This document shows, one piece after another, positions 25,111 through 43,313 of a stretch of DNA of 64,000 bases. Position 1 is the stretch's first letter, and each line of letters opens with the position of its first letter. The DNA is from Cruorifilaria tuberocauda. Taxonomy: Eukaryota; Nematoda; Chromadorea; Rhabditida; Onchocercidae. The position numbers and the translations under genes are program-made. The DNA lies in contig JABVXU010000001.1 in NCBI GenBank assembly GCA_013365365.1, forward strand, positions 248,001 to 312,000, given 5' to 3'. The notes beneath the pieces are model-generated. The model worked only from the letters and a program-made list of their open reading frames with translations. It ran no database searches and had not been told where the DNA came from.

Positions 25111-25848
25111 TAAATGTGATAGTTACCAGAACTGATACAGGGAATTGATTGATAAAACTGTGTCGATGCTAGTTAATAACAATTACTGTAATATTTATTT
25201 TTCAGTGAATGAAAATTATTTTGTCATTGTTCATTTTCTGTCGTACTTGTTTTAGTGAGCCTAGTATTTCATGAATTCATTACTTTGGAAATATTAATAT
25301 TTCGAAGATCATATAATGGATGGGAAGATTTCCATCATCTGTTCCCGTCATGAAGATCATGCAAATCCAACAATTTTTACAATTTTTGTTTTACATCAAC
25401 TTCCTGTATCAGTTCTGTATTATTATGCTAAATTCATCAAAAGTTTTAAGCGGCTGGTAATATCTGAAACTATATTACCAATTACATATCAAAGGTTATA
25501 AAACGGATTCTCTCGACTAAACGATCTTGCGAAATTTAAAAAGAAAAAAGAACAGCTATCGATGCTAGATTAGTGTATTTCCGACTTACATAAGATGATG
25601 TCCAAGTAAAGCTTATTTGATCTGGCAGTAATTATTTCATGTCTATTTCGATTACTCTCGATCTCTACATACTAATAAATGTTCTATTAATTACAGTGAT
25701 GATTGAGGAAGTATTGTCCTAATATCTGAGCAGAAATTTTTGTAATTCAGCTAAAGTTAAACGTTAGATGAATAATTTGTTAAGAATTTTGTGCACTTAG
25801 TGAAGTATTTAAATTTTATTATTAAAAAAATCACAGAAAATCAAAAGA
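25111..25848. other. convergent intergenic region
   Basis: This lies between the 3' ends of GLRX3 (plus) and the disordered-protein gene (minus). A 61-codon plus frame at 25316-25501 has no supporting signals. Confidence 0.5.
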
Positions 25849-28800
25849 TCACAGAAAGCGATTATAATTATTCATTGTTGTAGATTGAGGCGTCGTAACA
25901 ACATTGTATGTGCTTCGGATTTGTTGTAATTCTGCATCTCTTTGAAGTGTTTCCAAGTTTCTCATTGAAATACTTTGTTCTTTAATATCCTGAAATAATG
26001 GCTTCCGTAATTCATTAATTAATGCAATAATATGTCAAGATTCATGCTTTGAATCTAATTTTTCTAAATTGTTCGAAAATTTCATTTACCCTAATAAATG
26101 ATTTCATACTAAATTTTCATGTTCGAATAGAGTTTTTTTTATTTTAAGGAACAATTGCAAGTAATTTTTTACTTCTCAAAATTAAAGCATGAAATTTACC
26201 ATCATTTGTTGATATGTTGGTAGTTGCAATGAGTAGAACGGATTTTTAATCTGTAGAAAGATAAAAAAATTGACATATTAGAATTAATACAAATAAATCT
26301 TAAGAATTGCGCTAAAAGATTTTACACATTATAATCTTTTTATATTGGAGTCCTTCACTTCTATTGAACAATTTTATTGTAAAAGGTGCAACATGAGAAA
26401 ATAGTGTAGTTCGTTAGTAATCTAACTAAAAAGAAGTTAAAATGAGAAAATAGAAAAAACAAATAAGGTCTGTTCACAATAAATTATTTTTCATTTTGCA
26501 GTAAAAATCTGAGAGAATTAAGTCATATTTGAAGTAATTCTATCTTTGTTCGTCCCGAAATGAGCAATATTTGTATTCTCTTTTTTTGGTTAGATTAACA
26601 AACTTCATTAAAGTTTAATAAAATTTTAATTCTTATATAATCGGAAGTGAAGATGTAAAATTCAACGAACCCTTGTAATGCTTTGCTCTTTTGTTAAATG
26701 ATTAAAACTGATGGCATTTGGAACACTGATAATATTATTAATTGGCAGAATAGTTTGTGCGCTTGTATTTCGTGACTTTAAATTTATTAGCTTCTTTTTG
26801 ACAGTCGATGACATCATTCTGAATGAGAAGTTTGTATGAAAATTCCTTCAAATGTACCAATTTGGGGAGAAGAACAAATGGCAAGAGAGTTGCTATTTCT
26901 TAAGCTTCACATCCGTCTGAAGAAATTAAAAGTGAAATTGGCAATGCTTCATCGGTTGCTGTTACTCATCCGAATCAGTTAACTAATTTTAGCACTTTCA
27001 TTATCGAAGAATAATGATTCTTGTTCAGTAATTCAATAATTCCTCAATTTACATTGTATTCTGTTCTAATTGATGCAAAGCAAAAAGAAAATGTAATTGT
27101 AATTAAATTTTAATTTAACATACTTTTAATAATTATGAAGATTTATCATATATTTTTGTTATAAATTCTTTTATTATAACTTCGTTCCAAACTGTTCCTA
27201 TTCAGCACTTACTAAAAACTTCAAAAAGTTTTAAAATTCTTGAAAAATCTCGAGATTCATTTCGAAGAATTTAGAAGACTAACCTATTTTTGAGCAACAA
27301 TTTACGTTTAGTTATATAACTATTATGTGATAACGCGTTAGTGGTTGGACGAATTGTGGCAGCGCTAATTGCATTAGCAATTGTAACTGTTGGAAATTGA
27401 ATATTGAAGATGGGATTTGGATGGCGTTGAAAGGGATATATCGGAGCAGTCATTGTTGGTATGAATTGTTTCGGTAATTGATTTGGTGATAAGAATTGAA
27501 CTGATTCTGATTGTGAGAATGGATTGTATGAATGCGTAAAGTATGGATGATTTTCTGGCGCTGTTGAAATATTAGCGAAGCATAACATTGGCGCAAATTG
27601 TACAGGTGGTTGAAAAGCGGTTTTTGGTTGCTGAAATCCAATATTTGATGTTGGCGATTCTATGGGATGATTAGCTCGGGGAAAACAATGCCTACTATTA
27701 TTTTCGGTTACCTTTTCAGGTTGAACATTCCCCTCCAAATCCTCTTTTGTCATTTTGATATGGGAAGGTGAAAGATATGTAGCATCCCAGCATTTCTCAA
27801 TTCGTTTCGTAGCAATTAGTGCATCGTTTCTTTCCAATTTATATGAAGCACCATTACTACACTGATCTTTCTGTTTTGCCGTTTTATTATGAAAAGACTG
27901 CAAGTCAAAATTTTTGCTTGTCACAGTTGGTGTCGTGGAACTACACCTGTCAACGCGGTTGTTTATCAAATTTTGATCATTATTCTTTAACTGCTCTTCG
28001 CTCATTTCTCGAGGACAATCCACTAAAATGATCTCTTCATCCTCTTTTATTTCATTCAAACTTTTTTTCTGGCAAATTCCAGAAGTTGTTAACTCTGCAT
28101 TCCTAAATTGACTACTATTTTCCCAGATATCGCAAAACTTTTCCGACAATTCCAATTTCTTTTCTGAATTCGCTGCACACATCACTCCATTGATCGACTG
28201 CTTCATTGTTCTTTCATCACTTTGATCACTATTTGTAGTAAATTGATAAACCTGTAAATTATCATTTGTCGTAGAGCTAATGAATTTTCCACTTTCTTCA
28301 GCAATTTTCAAATATCCGCAGCTGTCGTCAACAACATTGGCGATGTTGTTACTATTTTCGACCATACTTTCCTTGTTTTCTTGCACATTTTGATCATGTT
28401 TGCGCTGAATTTCGTTCAGCTTTGAGTAGAGAGAATCAATTCGCGCTTTTAATGCAATAATTTCATTGTCAGTTTCTGTTGCATTGCTCATTGCTGAGAT
28501 TGTTATGAAGCCGTTGTTTACTCTAGTATCAATCGTTCTTGAAGTTTGCACTGTTGAAGGTGAAAAAGCATTACAACCAATAGTGAATTGATCTAATCCA
28601 TCTGAAAAGCCTCGAGGTTTTTTCGGGATTGGTCTTTCAATGTGATTATTTCCAGAGTCGGTTTCAGTGAAGATAACTTCTTTTCCTGTTCTTAAAGTAG
28701 ATGGAGGTTTTTCTAACTGCGATGTTAGTAAATGTGATGTCTTGGATGAAACGAGTGGCTTTATAACAACCATTGAATCTTTGAAAAATTGCAGTTTAGA

Positions 28801-29076
28801 ATTTCTTTCAGAATCCGTTTCATGACATTCGGATGATTTTGTCAATCTCATTACAGGGTTAATTATTGGATCTAAAGGTGGCTCTCTCAGATTCGATGAA
28901 ATTGACTGAAAGCGATACATATTATTATTGCCAAATGATAGATTTCTATACACAGACGAATTTAGATCCGGTTGATTTTGTGCTACTGTAAAAGGATTCT
29001 TATATGGTAAGTTTAAACTATTTTGATTCATTGTCGTCAATAAATTGTGGGCGTTTCTTTCTCCAATTTGCTCCAC
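25849..29076 (-). CDS. large, mostly disordered protein of unknown function
   Basis: Four exons join in phase: 27284-29076, 26671-26818, 26200-26250 and 25849-25989 (TGA at 25849-25851). From ATG 29031-29029 the product is about 695 residues. The open frame extends 15 codons further to an acceptor (TATTTACAG) at 29077, so the start is either this ATG after trans-splicing or lies in an upstream exon. The protein is rich in Asn, Ser, Gln, Thr and Pro with no membrane segment. One short coiled-coil-like stretch occurs at about residues 190-225 (EIIALKARIDSLYSKLNEI). The tail contains a compact aromatic stretch (NPFYSLQLPTYQQMM) encoded by its own 17-codon exon, which may be a binding motif (inference). 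No family was recognised. It could be an RNA-granule, centrosomal or cytoskeletal scaffold, but nothing in the sequence decides. Confidence 0.75.
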
Positions 29077-32000
29077 CTGTAAATATTATTTTTTAGCATT
29101 TAATTCCTATCAATTTACTCAAAACGGTATCGCATTATGGATAAATTTTCTTCGCATGGAATACGCAACATTTAAAATGATTGTCTGATAATCTCTCAGA
29201 ACATTTGTACTAGTAAAATAGTATGCATATATATATGTAGCATTACATATTTCATATACATACAAAAGTATTTCTTGATATCACAACAAATAGCAACGAC
29301 TACAATATAGAAAGAATTAACAAATATATTCTCTGTATAGAATCTGTAGCCTTTGATAGTAAGTAATGAGAAATTTAACAAACATCTTCTAAAGAAATTA
29401 AGAAATGCAACCCAATCGGTATTTCATCGGAAAAAAATTTTTAATCAAAATGAGTCTTAACCTTTATTATACTTCTTAAAAATTAAAAATTCTGAAATCA
29501 TGCAGCATCTTAGATCTTTCTTGTCTGAAAATTTAGTTTCAGAAATTTCGAAAGTCGAATTGAAAGTTTAACTATAGAAATGCATGAGAATTTAAAAGCA
29601 AAAATTCAATGCAGCAGAAATATTTTCAGAAGGAAAGAGCAACCGTAATTGAAAAATGGAAAATTCAAGAAATCAGCTCTCAAATAAGTCAGGTTGACAA
29701 TCACAGCTTGAAATGAAGGATTTGATTTCACTAAAAATTCATGATCCTATTATTATCATTTCAAAAAACCGCATGCGAAAGCTATTTGCTAATGCAAGAC
29801 ATGCATTATAAATCATATAAAGTAATCTTTGGTTGAGATTTAATGAATGAACCAAATGCAAAGAAGATTAAAATTTCTGAAATTCCCACTTTCGATTATT
29901 AAATTTAATAAAGCAATTTTTATCATGAACCTATCATTATTTTACAATCAAATATAATTTTATCAAAATTTAAATGGAACTCGTAGAAATAAAATTTGAA
30001 ATTGTCAAAGGAAATGTTTTAAAAAACAAAAAAGGAGAAACTTCTGGTTGCAAATGAATTTGTAATATCCTACATTGAACGAAATCCGTAGATACTGGAA
30101 ATCCTATTTGATTACTCTGATGGAGTAACAGTGATAATTATTTCCGCATTATGAGATTTCTTGTTGACATTAAGATTAAAATAAAAAATAGAAATGTGCC
30201 GAAGATATTGTTTCGTTCTTCCAAGCATACAATAGTTATTTATTTTGTTGCCTTGGCGAAAATATTTGGCTCATATATCCTTTGCAATAAAAGCGGACAA
30301 GTGATAATGCGATGCCAAGGAGATGTGAAATGTATAAACTTGCTTTTTATTATCTCCTGAAAATAAGACTCAATCTATTTAAGAATTCTTTTTTGACATA
30401 ATATTCTTAATTTCTCCTTAATTAAGCAAGTCAAAAGAAGAACTTAAAATATCATTTTTTTTAATTCATTAAATAAAATTTTTCGCCATATCGGCAGATA
30501 TGCAACCGAAACAATTAAAAAAATAGGATGATCTAACAATCTCCAAGTCTCATTTTTAAATAATAAATAATTTTGTTTCAAATAAGCCAATCGATAATAA
30601 TCCGCTTCGCAATCATCGGGAAAAATAACATTAGTCTGATTTTAAAAGTTGGTGTTGACTGAATTAAAAAGAGAGTATTAATGTTCATCATAAAAATAAC
30701 ACTGAAATTAACTTTCTGCACGACTAAATCAAAAATAAAAATATGTTTTGTAGTGTTTGTTAGCTCAAATAAATGCAAAATTCATATATTCTGCACTAGA
30801 AATTAATAAAAATCATTATATTTCTTCCTTCCATTTTTCTATAACTTTCAGTTAGCATTTCCAAATTTTTTTAAAATGTATGAAAATAATTGAATGTTAT
30901 TGCTTAATTTCTCAACGACTAATTTGCAAATTAAAGCAAATCAAATGATAATGTGCAAAGAACATTGATATTTCATTATCTCAATTATCTCTTGTGAGTT
31001 TGAGCTGAGTTTAAAATTTGTAACATTCTAAAAAAACAATTTTAAAATGTAAAAAAATTAATTCGCTTTTCAGCGTTATTGAAACATTTATGATAAAGCC
31101 GAAAATTTTCATCTTTTTTTACATCTTGTTTTTGAAATTTTGAAGACCTTTCGCAGTTATAAAGATTGAAAGTTAAAAAGAAGTATTTAAAAAAATTTTT
31201 TCCTGATTTCTTTACTTAAAACGAAAAGTATGAAACATTTCACAAACTAAATGACAATTACGATACTTTGGTTTGGAAATTCACTGAAAGCTTTCAAAAA
31301 AAGGAATTGAAAATACAATTAAAAAACATTAAATAAATAAAAAAACCATATAAAAAGTGTTTCCTTTCTAATCTGAAAACTGCTCTTGTCACACTGATCA
31401 AGATAGCCATTCAAAATTCAAAATGAATGTCATATAACAAAGATGGACAACCAATTTAATTATCATATTTTGCTTACATAATGAAACAGAATATCAATTT
31501 ATTTCCACACCACTGTCCAATTACATATGATTATCTTTAAATATGATTTTGTGATATGATTACCTTTAAGCGCTGATTAATAATTTAAAAAAAAGTGAAA
31601 TAGAGCAGACAAAACTGTGGAAGTAATTGATAATGTGAAAAAATTGTCAATGAAAATTTTCGTTAACTAATGATTAATCCATTTCGATAAGAAAACTTTA
31701 ATACTTCAAGAAATTTCTATACATTTTTCTATTTCGAGCATTTTGTATCGCAGAATTAGGAAAGTTTGTTTCGAGAAGGAATATTAAAGATATGAGGAAG
31801 AAAGATTTTTAACATGAAGTTGAAAGAATTTATAAATCGCCGAAAATTGTCTCAAATTGGCGCTAAAATCAACTAGTAGTTAGAAATATTGTGAGAGTGA
31901 TTATGATTGTATTTGGCGTACAGTAGCGCCACCATTGAGTAATTTCATATCATCCCATAATCATTTTTTTGTGTTTAAGTTGAAAAAAATGTAATTAGTG

Positions 32001-33727
32001 GGTAATGAAAAAATATATTAGAATGAATAATATAAAAACAAATATTGTTGTTAAAATGTGAAAATGAATAAATTAAAGATAAAATTGACAGAATTTCTAC
32101 GTTTAAATACAGTAAAACAAAGGAAATTCAGAGTTAATAATTACCCGAGAAGATGTACAAAATATTTAATAGCAAAGAAAATTTGTGAAAAACTTCGAAG
32201 AAATCAATCGTACGCCATCAGACTTGCTTGCTCTCTTATTTCTAAAGAAGAATCGTTTTTTTGAGTAATGGGAAACTTTTTATGATTGCTACATCATAGA
32301 GATGGAAAGGGAAAAGTTGAATGAATAGCTCAATGGAAATGTTTGATAATACAGTAATCGATATAATCCGATCATAGAAATATTACATGGCCATAGAAAA
32401 AGTGGAAAAAAACGGAACAAGAAAATAGAAGCACGAAGCATGTGCTATGACATTTACTACAGAAAATTTTCAATTAACTCTCTGATTAATCAAAAATTTG
32501 CAAAAACTGTAACAATAATATAGTTATTAAATTGATGCTGATCAAAAATTCATGTTGATTTATCCCACAATCAGGTCATAAAAGATTTTTGCAACTTGCA
32601 ATTGGCTCGATGATAGCGTCAGTTTTCCCAATGTTGGAAAATATTGAGGAAAAAACTAAAAAATAGAGAAAGATCATTTGTTTATTGTTGCTTGAAATTT
32701 TGTGTTCTGTAGCAAGTAAATTCATCATTTTTTTGATATTGATATCTAAAGAAGACAAATAGATTTAATTCCGCACTTATCCTCCAGGCATTTCGATTCT
32801 ACTGAATACAGGAAACAGCATGTTTGCCATAAATTTAACTTCCTTCTATGTAACCCTTAAGTATTTCTGGATTAATTTGAAAGATTTAACCAAATCAAAA
32901 AAAATTAATCGACTTATTATTGCTGTAATTTTGAATTATCATATTGAACAATTGATTCCTAAGAATTAGGTACCTAGAAATTTAACTGAAATTTATTAGA
33001 ATAAAACAAGTATAATGATTATCTGAAATGATTGGAAGAGAGATTTATTAAAAATAAGTCTAAGCTTCAGTTCAGGCATAAAATTCGTCAAGATAATTGC
33101 TAGGATCTGATGATGTAGGAAGATCAAGATTTTTGTCATAGCATCGCTTCGTGAATGCCCATTCTGTAAGACGAGAAAATCAACGCTAAAATTGTTTTAC
33201 ATATAATTTCACATTCAAATATAAAGTAAATCAACAGTATGAAGAGAGGATTAGTGCTCCAGGCTATGAATGGATACCGTCTGCCAAATTCAGGTTCATG
33301 TGGCAGATTGATGACGAAATACTGGGAATGATATTCAATTAGGAAGTCATGGATTAAGCAGTGTGCGTTCGTGTGTGCATATAGAGTTTCTAGAAGTAAA
33401 ATAATCATACAATATATTTTATAGAATGGATTAAATTAAGCGTTATCAGAATAGTTGAAATTTAGGAAAGAAATATTCATACTTATATTGTAAGTAATAT
33501 TAGTTTTTGTTAAGTAGAAAAATTCAATGAGATCGAAGATATTTCAAGTGCAATTATTAGCAGTTATCCAACATTCAATTTCAGCTCACGTAAGTTTGAA
33601 TGGTAAGTGGCCTACAAGAATGAAGCCCATTTAGCCAGATATCATCTTCAGGCCACTATAGCAATAACTGATAATTTTATAGTACAGTTTGGACAAATAC
33701 AGCGGCATTATAAAACTGCCCATAATC
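29077..33727. other. long gene-poor AT-rich region
   Basis: About 4.6 kb with no supported gene. Open frames of 60-90 codons (for example 30151-30360, 32058-32264, 33136-33408) lack matching splice sites and protein-like composition. It may include upstream exons or the promoter of the minus-strand disordered-protein gene. Confidence 0.5.
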
Positions 33728-35372
33728 TTATTCCTCTTCATTGTCTTCATCATCTTCATCCTTTTTTTTCCCCTTCCCATCTTCCTCTTCCACATCCCTT
33801 TTCTTTCCTTTTTCATCCTCCTCTTTTCCCTTTTTCGATTTTCTCTTCGACTTCTCACCTTCTTCCTCTTCTTCTTCCTCTTCCTCCTCCTCTTCTTCCT
33901 CCTCCTCCTCTTCTTCCTCTTCCTTCTTTTTGCCTTTGGCTTCTTTCTTTTCTGCTTTCTCTTCTTCCTCTTCTTCCTTCTCTTTGCCTTTAACACCTTT
34001 CTTTTCTACCTTCTCTTCTTCCTCACCTTCCTCTTCTTCTCTCTTCTTTGATTTCCACTTCGACTTCTTTTCAGTCTCTTCCTCCTTGGTTGCTTCTGTA
34101 AACAGTAATTTTTATGAACTTGAAAATACTTCTGATACTGTAAGAATGATACAATGATAGATACAGTCTGAAATTATTTTTCAGTTGTAATTACCCATTT
34201 TCCTTTCCTTTTTCTCGTCAACCTGCTCCGCTTTAATCAGTGGCGCTTTTGTCGCCTCAGCTTTTGATGCTTTCTTTTTCCCTTCTTTTACCGCAATTCC
34301 CTTGTACGTTATCTTCACCAATCGACGACAAGCGCCAATGCTTGCCTATAACGTGGGATGCGCTAAAATGTATTGTAAAAGTATTCATAATTTAATTAAT
34401 TACGTCTTGCACAATGGTTCAAATATCACCATATGTGCAACATGTTATGCTATGCTATCCATCGACCGTTCTGGAACCTGCTTTGGATAATCCGAAAACT
34501 GTATGGAGTTTTAATCATTTCATGAAATGGAAGCAGAATACAGCGTCAAGTCCTTTCCATTCTGCATTTCTTTTCAATTCCTGTAAAAGATTTAAAAAAC
34601 CTCAGATTTTTTGCTTTCTTTCCAATTTTTCCAGATTTTCATGGGATTATTGCATTTGTCGGGCGCTGGCGCCATAACAATCGTGAAATGATCGCTTTTC
34701 TTGGGTTGTTTATTCGGATCCCATTTTTTTAACGTCAAAATTACTTTCTTCTGCAACTTTTAGATAACTGTTGTGATATATAATAAATCTAACTTTTCCT
34801 CGCAAGCAGTTTGAACAGTTCATAACTGCTACTATAAAATAGATCGCATGCAGCCTATTTAGTCTTATTAAAAGTTGCATTATTTTGGAGAAATTGATAA
34901 ACCTTTTCACCAGCATCAACAAGCCCATAAACAGGTTTCATTTTGAATGCTTCCGGTCTTGTGGTCTTCATTTTAAAAATGATTGCTTTATTCCAATCAT
35001 TTTTTATGTCCAAATTTACTACTTGGCGTTCAGTTAAAGGTGCCGAAAATGTTACCTTAAAAGTATCACTGAGTTTGAGTAACGCAACTAAATGTGATTG
35101 GCGGAAAATTTTTTGGAGAAATTCCTTCAAAATCATTCTCAATTCATGGGAATAAGGCAGACAGACCATAAAATTAGTTGGAATACTTTAACTTTTTGTG
35201 GAACTGGAAATCAATTAAATTGATCAAACCAACAGTGAAATTTTTAATTAGAATATTCGTTTGTGACTTTTTACAAGCCAAATTGATTGGCACAAAATGT
35301 TAAGACTGTGATAAGCACAATCATGAAAGAATAACATACCATAGCAGGTTGCACTGTAAGTTTCGGATCCAT
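33728..35372 (-). CDS. MSP-domain protein with long Lys/Glu-rich tail
   Basis: Six exons close in phase to 297 residues: 35340-35372 (ATG), 34903-35055, 34601-34750, 34542-34580, 34195-34345 and 33728-34095 (TAA). Residues about 5-98 form a major sperm protein (MSP) domain, an immunoglobulin-like fold: LTVQPAM, TFSAPLTERQVVNLDIKN, AIIFKMKTTRPEAF, VYGLVDAGEKV and DHFTIVMAPAPD. After a short linker with a hydrophobic and Cys-containing piece comes a tail of about 150 residues, almost all Lys, Glu, Ser and Asp, including a run of 18 Glu. MSP proteins build the sperm motility cytoskeleton in nematodes, and related MSP-domain proteins act in other tissues as adaptors. The tail is not a feature of core sperm MSPs. 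The exon 2 acceptor is ACTTTTAAG, chosen because it keeps phase. The gene is divergent from the helicase gene, 1.06 kb away. Confidence 0.9.
33741..34095 (-). repeat. low-complexity GAA/GAG-rich coding tract
   Basis: This is the last exon of the MSP-domain gene. It is a purine-only run on the minus strand (pyrimidine on plus), largely GAA, GAG and AAG codons. The core at about 33855-33935 encodes an uninterrupted Glu run. Such tracts expand and contract by replication slippage, so tail length may vary between strains. Confidence 0.85.
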
Positions 35373-36432
35373 TTCGAAAATCGAAGATGTGGATCTAGAA
35401 CAACCTAACACTTACGAGACAAATTGTAAAATGATTGCAACATGTTTATTCATTCTCCTAAATATCATTATTATTTTAGAATATCCCATTTCCCGAGAGA
35501 TTGACTGGTAATTGTCCTGCCTATGATAAATGATGAACGATGTAGTTAGGAGCGATAAATAATTGGAATGAATTGAAACAGAAGGATCGGTTTAATGGAA
35601 GACTTATAATCCAATCCGCTTATCTAATGAACACTGCAATAACACTGATAGTATTTCCTTTGAACAAAATTCAGCAAATCAAAGTAGCTGTTCATTATCT
35701 TCTTTTGTCGTTGAGCACGAAAAGTTTAGAATCAACTGCCAAATTTTTTCTAAGACATAAATTTCGAAATACAGTTAATGTGAAAACTTTAATTTAGCTA
35801 TTGTCAATTATAAGCGATTAGCAAGTAGTATGCTGAGCTGATAGGAAAAGTGTTATCTAAGACGGAGAATTATGATATATCATAATCTCCTGCATTCATA
35901 ATTTTGGAATTAATGAATGAGAATAATTATATGTATGTATATACATCTTTAATTTTTATACTAATAAATGTTAAGGAGGATTTCTTTCTCTTACTAACAA
36001 CTTATTTTACAACAAAATTATTTCACGCCATTCTTTCTTATTTCCTGAACTCCTTTTTGATTTTTAATTTTGTTGAGAATTTCGGTTCAGTTATCAATTT
36101 GTCTGTTTCCCCTCAATTATATAAATCTTAATCCTGTAAGAGATGTGCAGTCTATACCAGCGATAACAATATATACACATATATAAATTAGAGATATTCC
36201 TAAGAATAATTTGGAGAAATGGTAATAAAACAGAATTAAGTCATTCAAAACCTCGAAAAGAATATGTTCAAATAATCGGACGTAGCATTGGTAAGGAAGT
36301 TTTAACATTTAAGAAATACTGCATTTCTATTGGCATGTTAGAATTGAAATTGTTAATAAAACTAACAGTTTTTTTTTCGATTTAACAATTAATTCGTGAT
36401 TAACCATAAATTAATTTCTTTCTTCTCCCCAG
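35373..36432. other. divergent promoter region (MSP-domain gene / helicase)
   Basis: This lies between the start codons of the minus-strand MSP-domain gene and the plus-strand helicase gene. It contains a perfect 18-bp palindrome (ATTATGATATATCATAAT) near 35869-35886. No recognised coding exon was found. Confidence 0.45.
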
Positions 36433-41900
<5,468 letters not shown>

Positions 41901-42756
41901 AAAAAACTCGTATAATACAAACTTATATGATAATTGCATTTTCCACTGATGCATCACTGTGTTATTGAATATAGAATTAACAATTGTTTGCCTTTTTCAT
42001 CCAAAATGGGTTCAGATTGTGTTTATTGACTTTGATCATTGATTATTGAATACGATTTATTGATTATCGATTACGATTATGTTTATCGGATTATGTTTTT
42101 ATTTATATGGAATTTTATAATTCTTCTTAATTTGCTTGTTGTTTTGATTTAATTATTTCAAGATTTCATTCTTTGATCTTGATTTGCACATTATTTCCAA
42201 TATTCGTTGTTAAAATTATCAATTAGTTCAAATCTTTTTCAGTGCTTTTATGGATTCTATGCAAGACATTTTTTCGCTTAAATGGGAAGTGTTGTTGAAC
42301 AAAGTTGCTGATGATATAAATTTAGCTGGTCATTTCATTCTCATGACATGTGAGATGTTAACAGTTTGGACTTGGACTATCGAAAATATTCGTTATGTTT
42401 GTATTCTTTTGCTCTTTTATTGATTAAAGTGACAATAAAACTAACCTAACATTTAAATTTATTCACATCATGTACTCCTCGATATTTTATAACTTTAATG
42501 TTAATACTGTAAATAGGAAAAGATCTTGTAGATGGGACCAACAGTATTTCTTTCAAGTTGATACTATATATATATATATATATGGAGGAGTAAAGCAGTA
42601 CGAGAAAAGGAAAATTCCTATTAAAAAATAATATTTAAATTGATTTTGCGCCAATTGGTTAATCTTTCTTGACAGCAACAGTTGGAACTGTAGAGAACAA
42701 GTCGAGAATTTTTAGCTAAAACATTGATAGTGATGATAATGATGACAACAGTCATG
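41901..42756. other. convergent intergenic region with TA microsatellite
   Basis: This contains the helicase 3' region, a degenerate GATTAT-rich stretch at about 42040-42100, and a short TA repeat. A plus ORF of 58 codons starts at ATG 42250 after CTTTTTCAG but leads nowhere recognisable. Confidence 0.4.
42565..42583. repeat. (TA)n microsatellite
   Basis: Nineteen bases of alternating T and A, a simple repeat between two convergent genes. Confidence 0.9.
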
Positions 42757-43313
42757 TTAATTGAACTCTAATAAAAAATACTGGTCCGAAGCGTTGTTCC
42801 TGGTTGCTGAAAAACAAGAACGTAACGTTATTTCGTATGATGCCATTAGCATTCCATCTCCTCTGTCAAGGTCATCAAAACCGTAGAAATCCTATATATC
42901 GTATCACATGTCACGACAATTTTTCTCTCAATTAAAAAACAAATGGGCTTGTTATCACAGATACTGCTGGAAAATCCTACAGACTTTTATTTTCAATTTC
43001 AAACTGAATTAATGACGTTTCAAAAAGTACGTATTTTTCACCTATAAATTGAAATAGACATTCGAAAGTTCATTTAAAAATTTTCACTTCGAGTCCTTGA
43101 TAGTTAATTTTCTATCTAGATATCATAAAAGACGTTCATTTCTTATAATATTCAACAATATGCTACTTCTATTTGATTGCACATCTGAATAACTGTAGCA
43201 AGTTGCGCGGAATTTATTACAATCTCATCATTCTCGTCGATAGATTTCGTAATTTCTCTTGTTGCTAATCCAACAGAATTGGGTCTTAGCATGCTAATAC
43301 ATGGACCCTTCAT
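42757..43313 (-). CDS. small two-exon gene of unknown function
   Basis: Exons 43167-43313 and 42757-42891 join in phase 0 through a GT donor and an ATATATAG acceptor, giving 93 residues from ATG 43313 to TAA 42757. The composition is protein-like: a polar first exon (SVGLATREITKSIDENDE) and an acidic, aromatic piece at the start of exon 2 (DFYGFDDLDRGDG). There is no signal peptide, membrane segment or recognised domain. The open frame continues 12 codons upstream of the chosen ATG to another start, and a further upstream exon is possible. It is convergent with the helicase gene and divergent from the DB-module gene. Confidence 0.5.

Noticed and set aside
27450..27641. Second minus-strand frame rich in Asn, Gln and His
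   Set aside because: It lies inside the large exon of the disordered-protein gene in another frame, with no splice support.
32058..32264. 68-codon Lys/Arg-rich plus frame
   Set aside because: It is A-rich, has no splice signals or neighbours in phase, and its composition follows the local base bias.
33607..34157. Plus-strand open frames of 120-138 codons rich in Ser, Leu, Phe and Pro, and a second minus frame rich in Lys/Arg
   Set aside because: They are shadows of the Lys/Glu-rich last exon of the MSP-domain gene, whose frame closes in phase with five upstream exons.
42250..42424. 58-codon plus ORF after a CTTTTTCAG site, considered as first exon of the DB-module gene
   Set aside because: ATG 44140 gives a signal peptide and joins in phase 0 to the next exon. 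The earlier ORF has no signal peptide and no usable donor was found.
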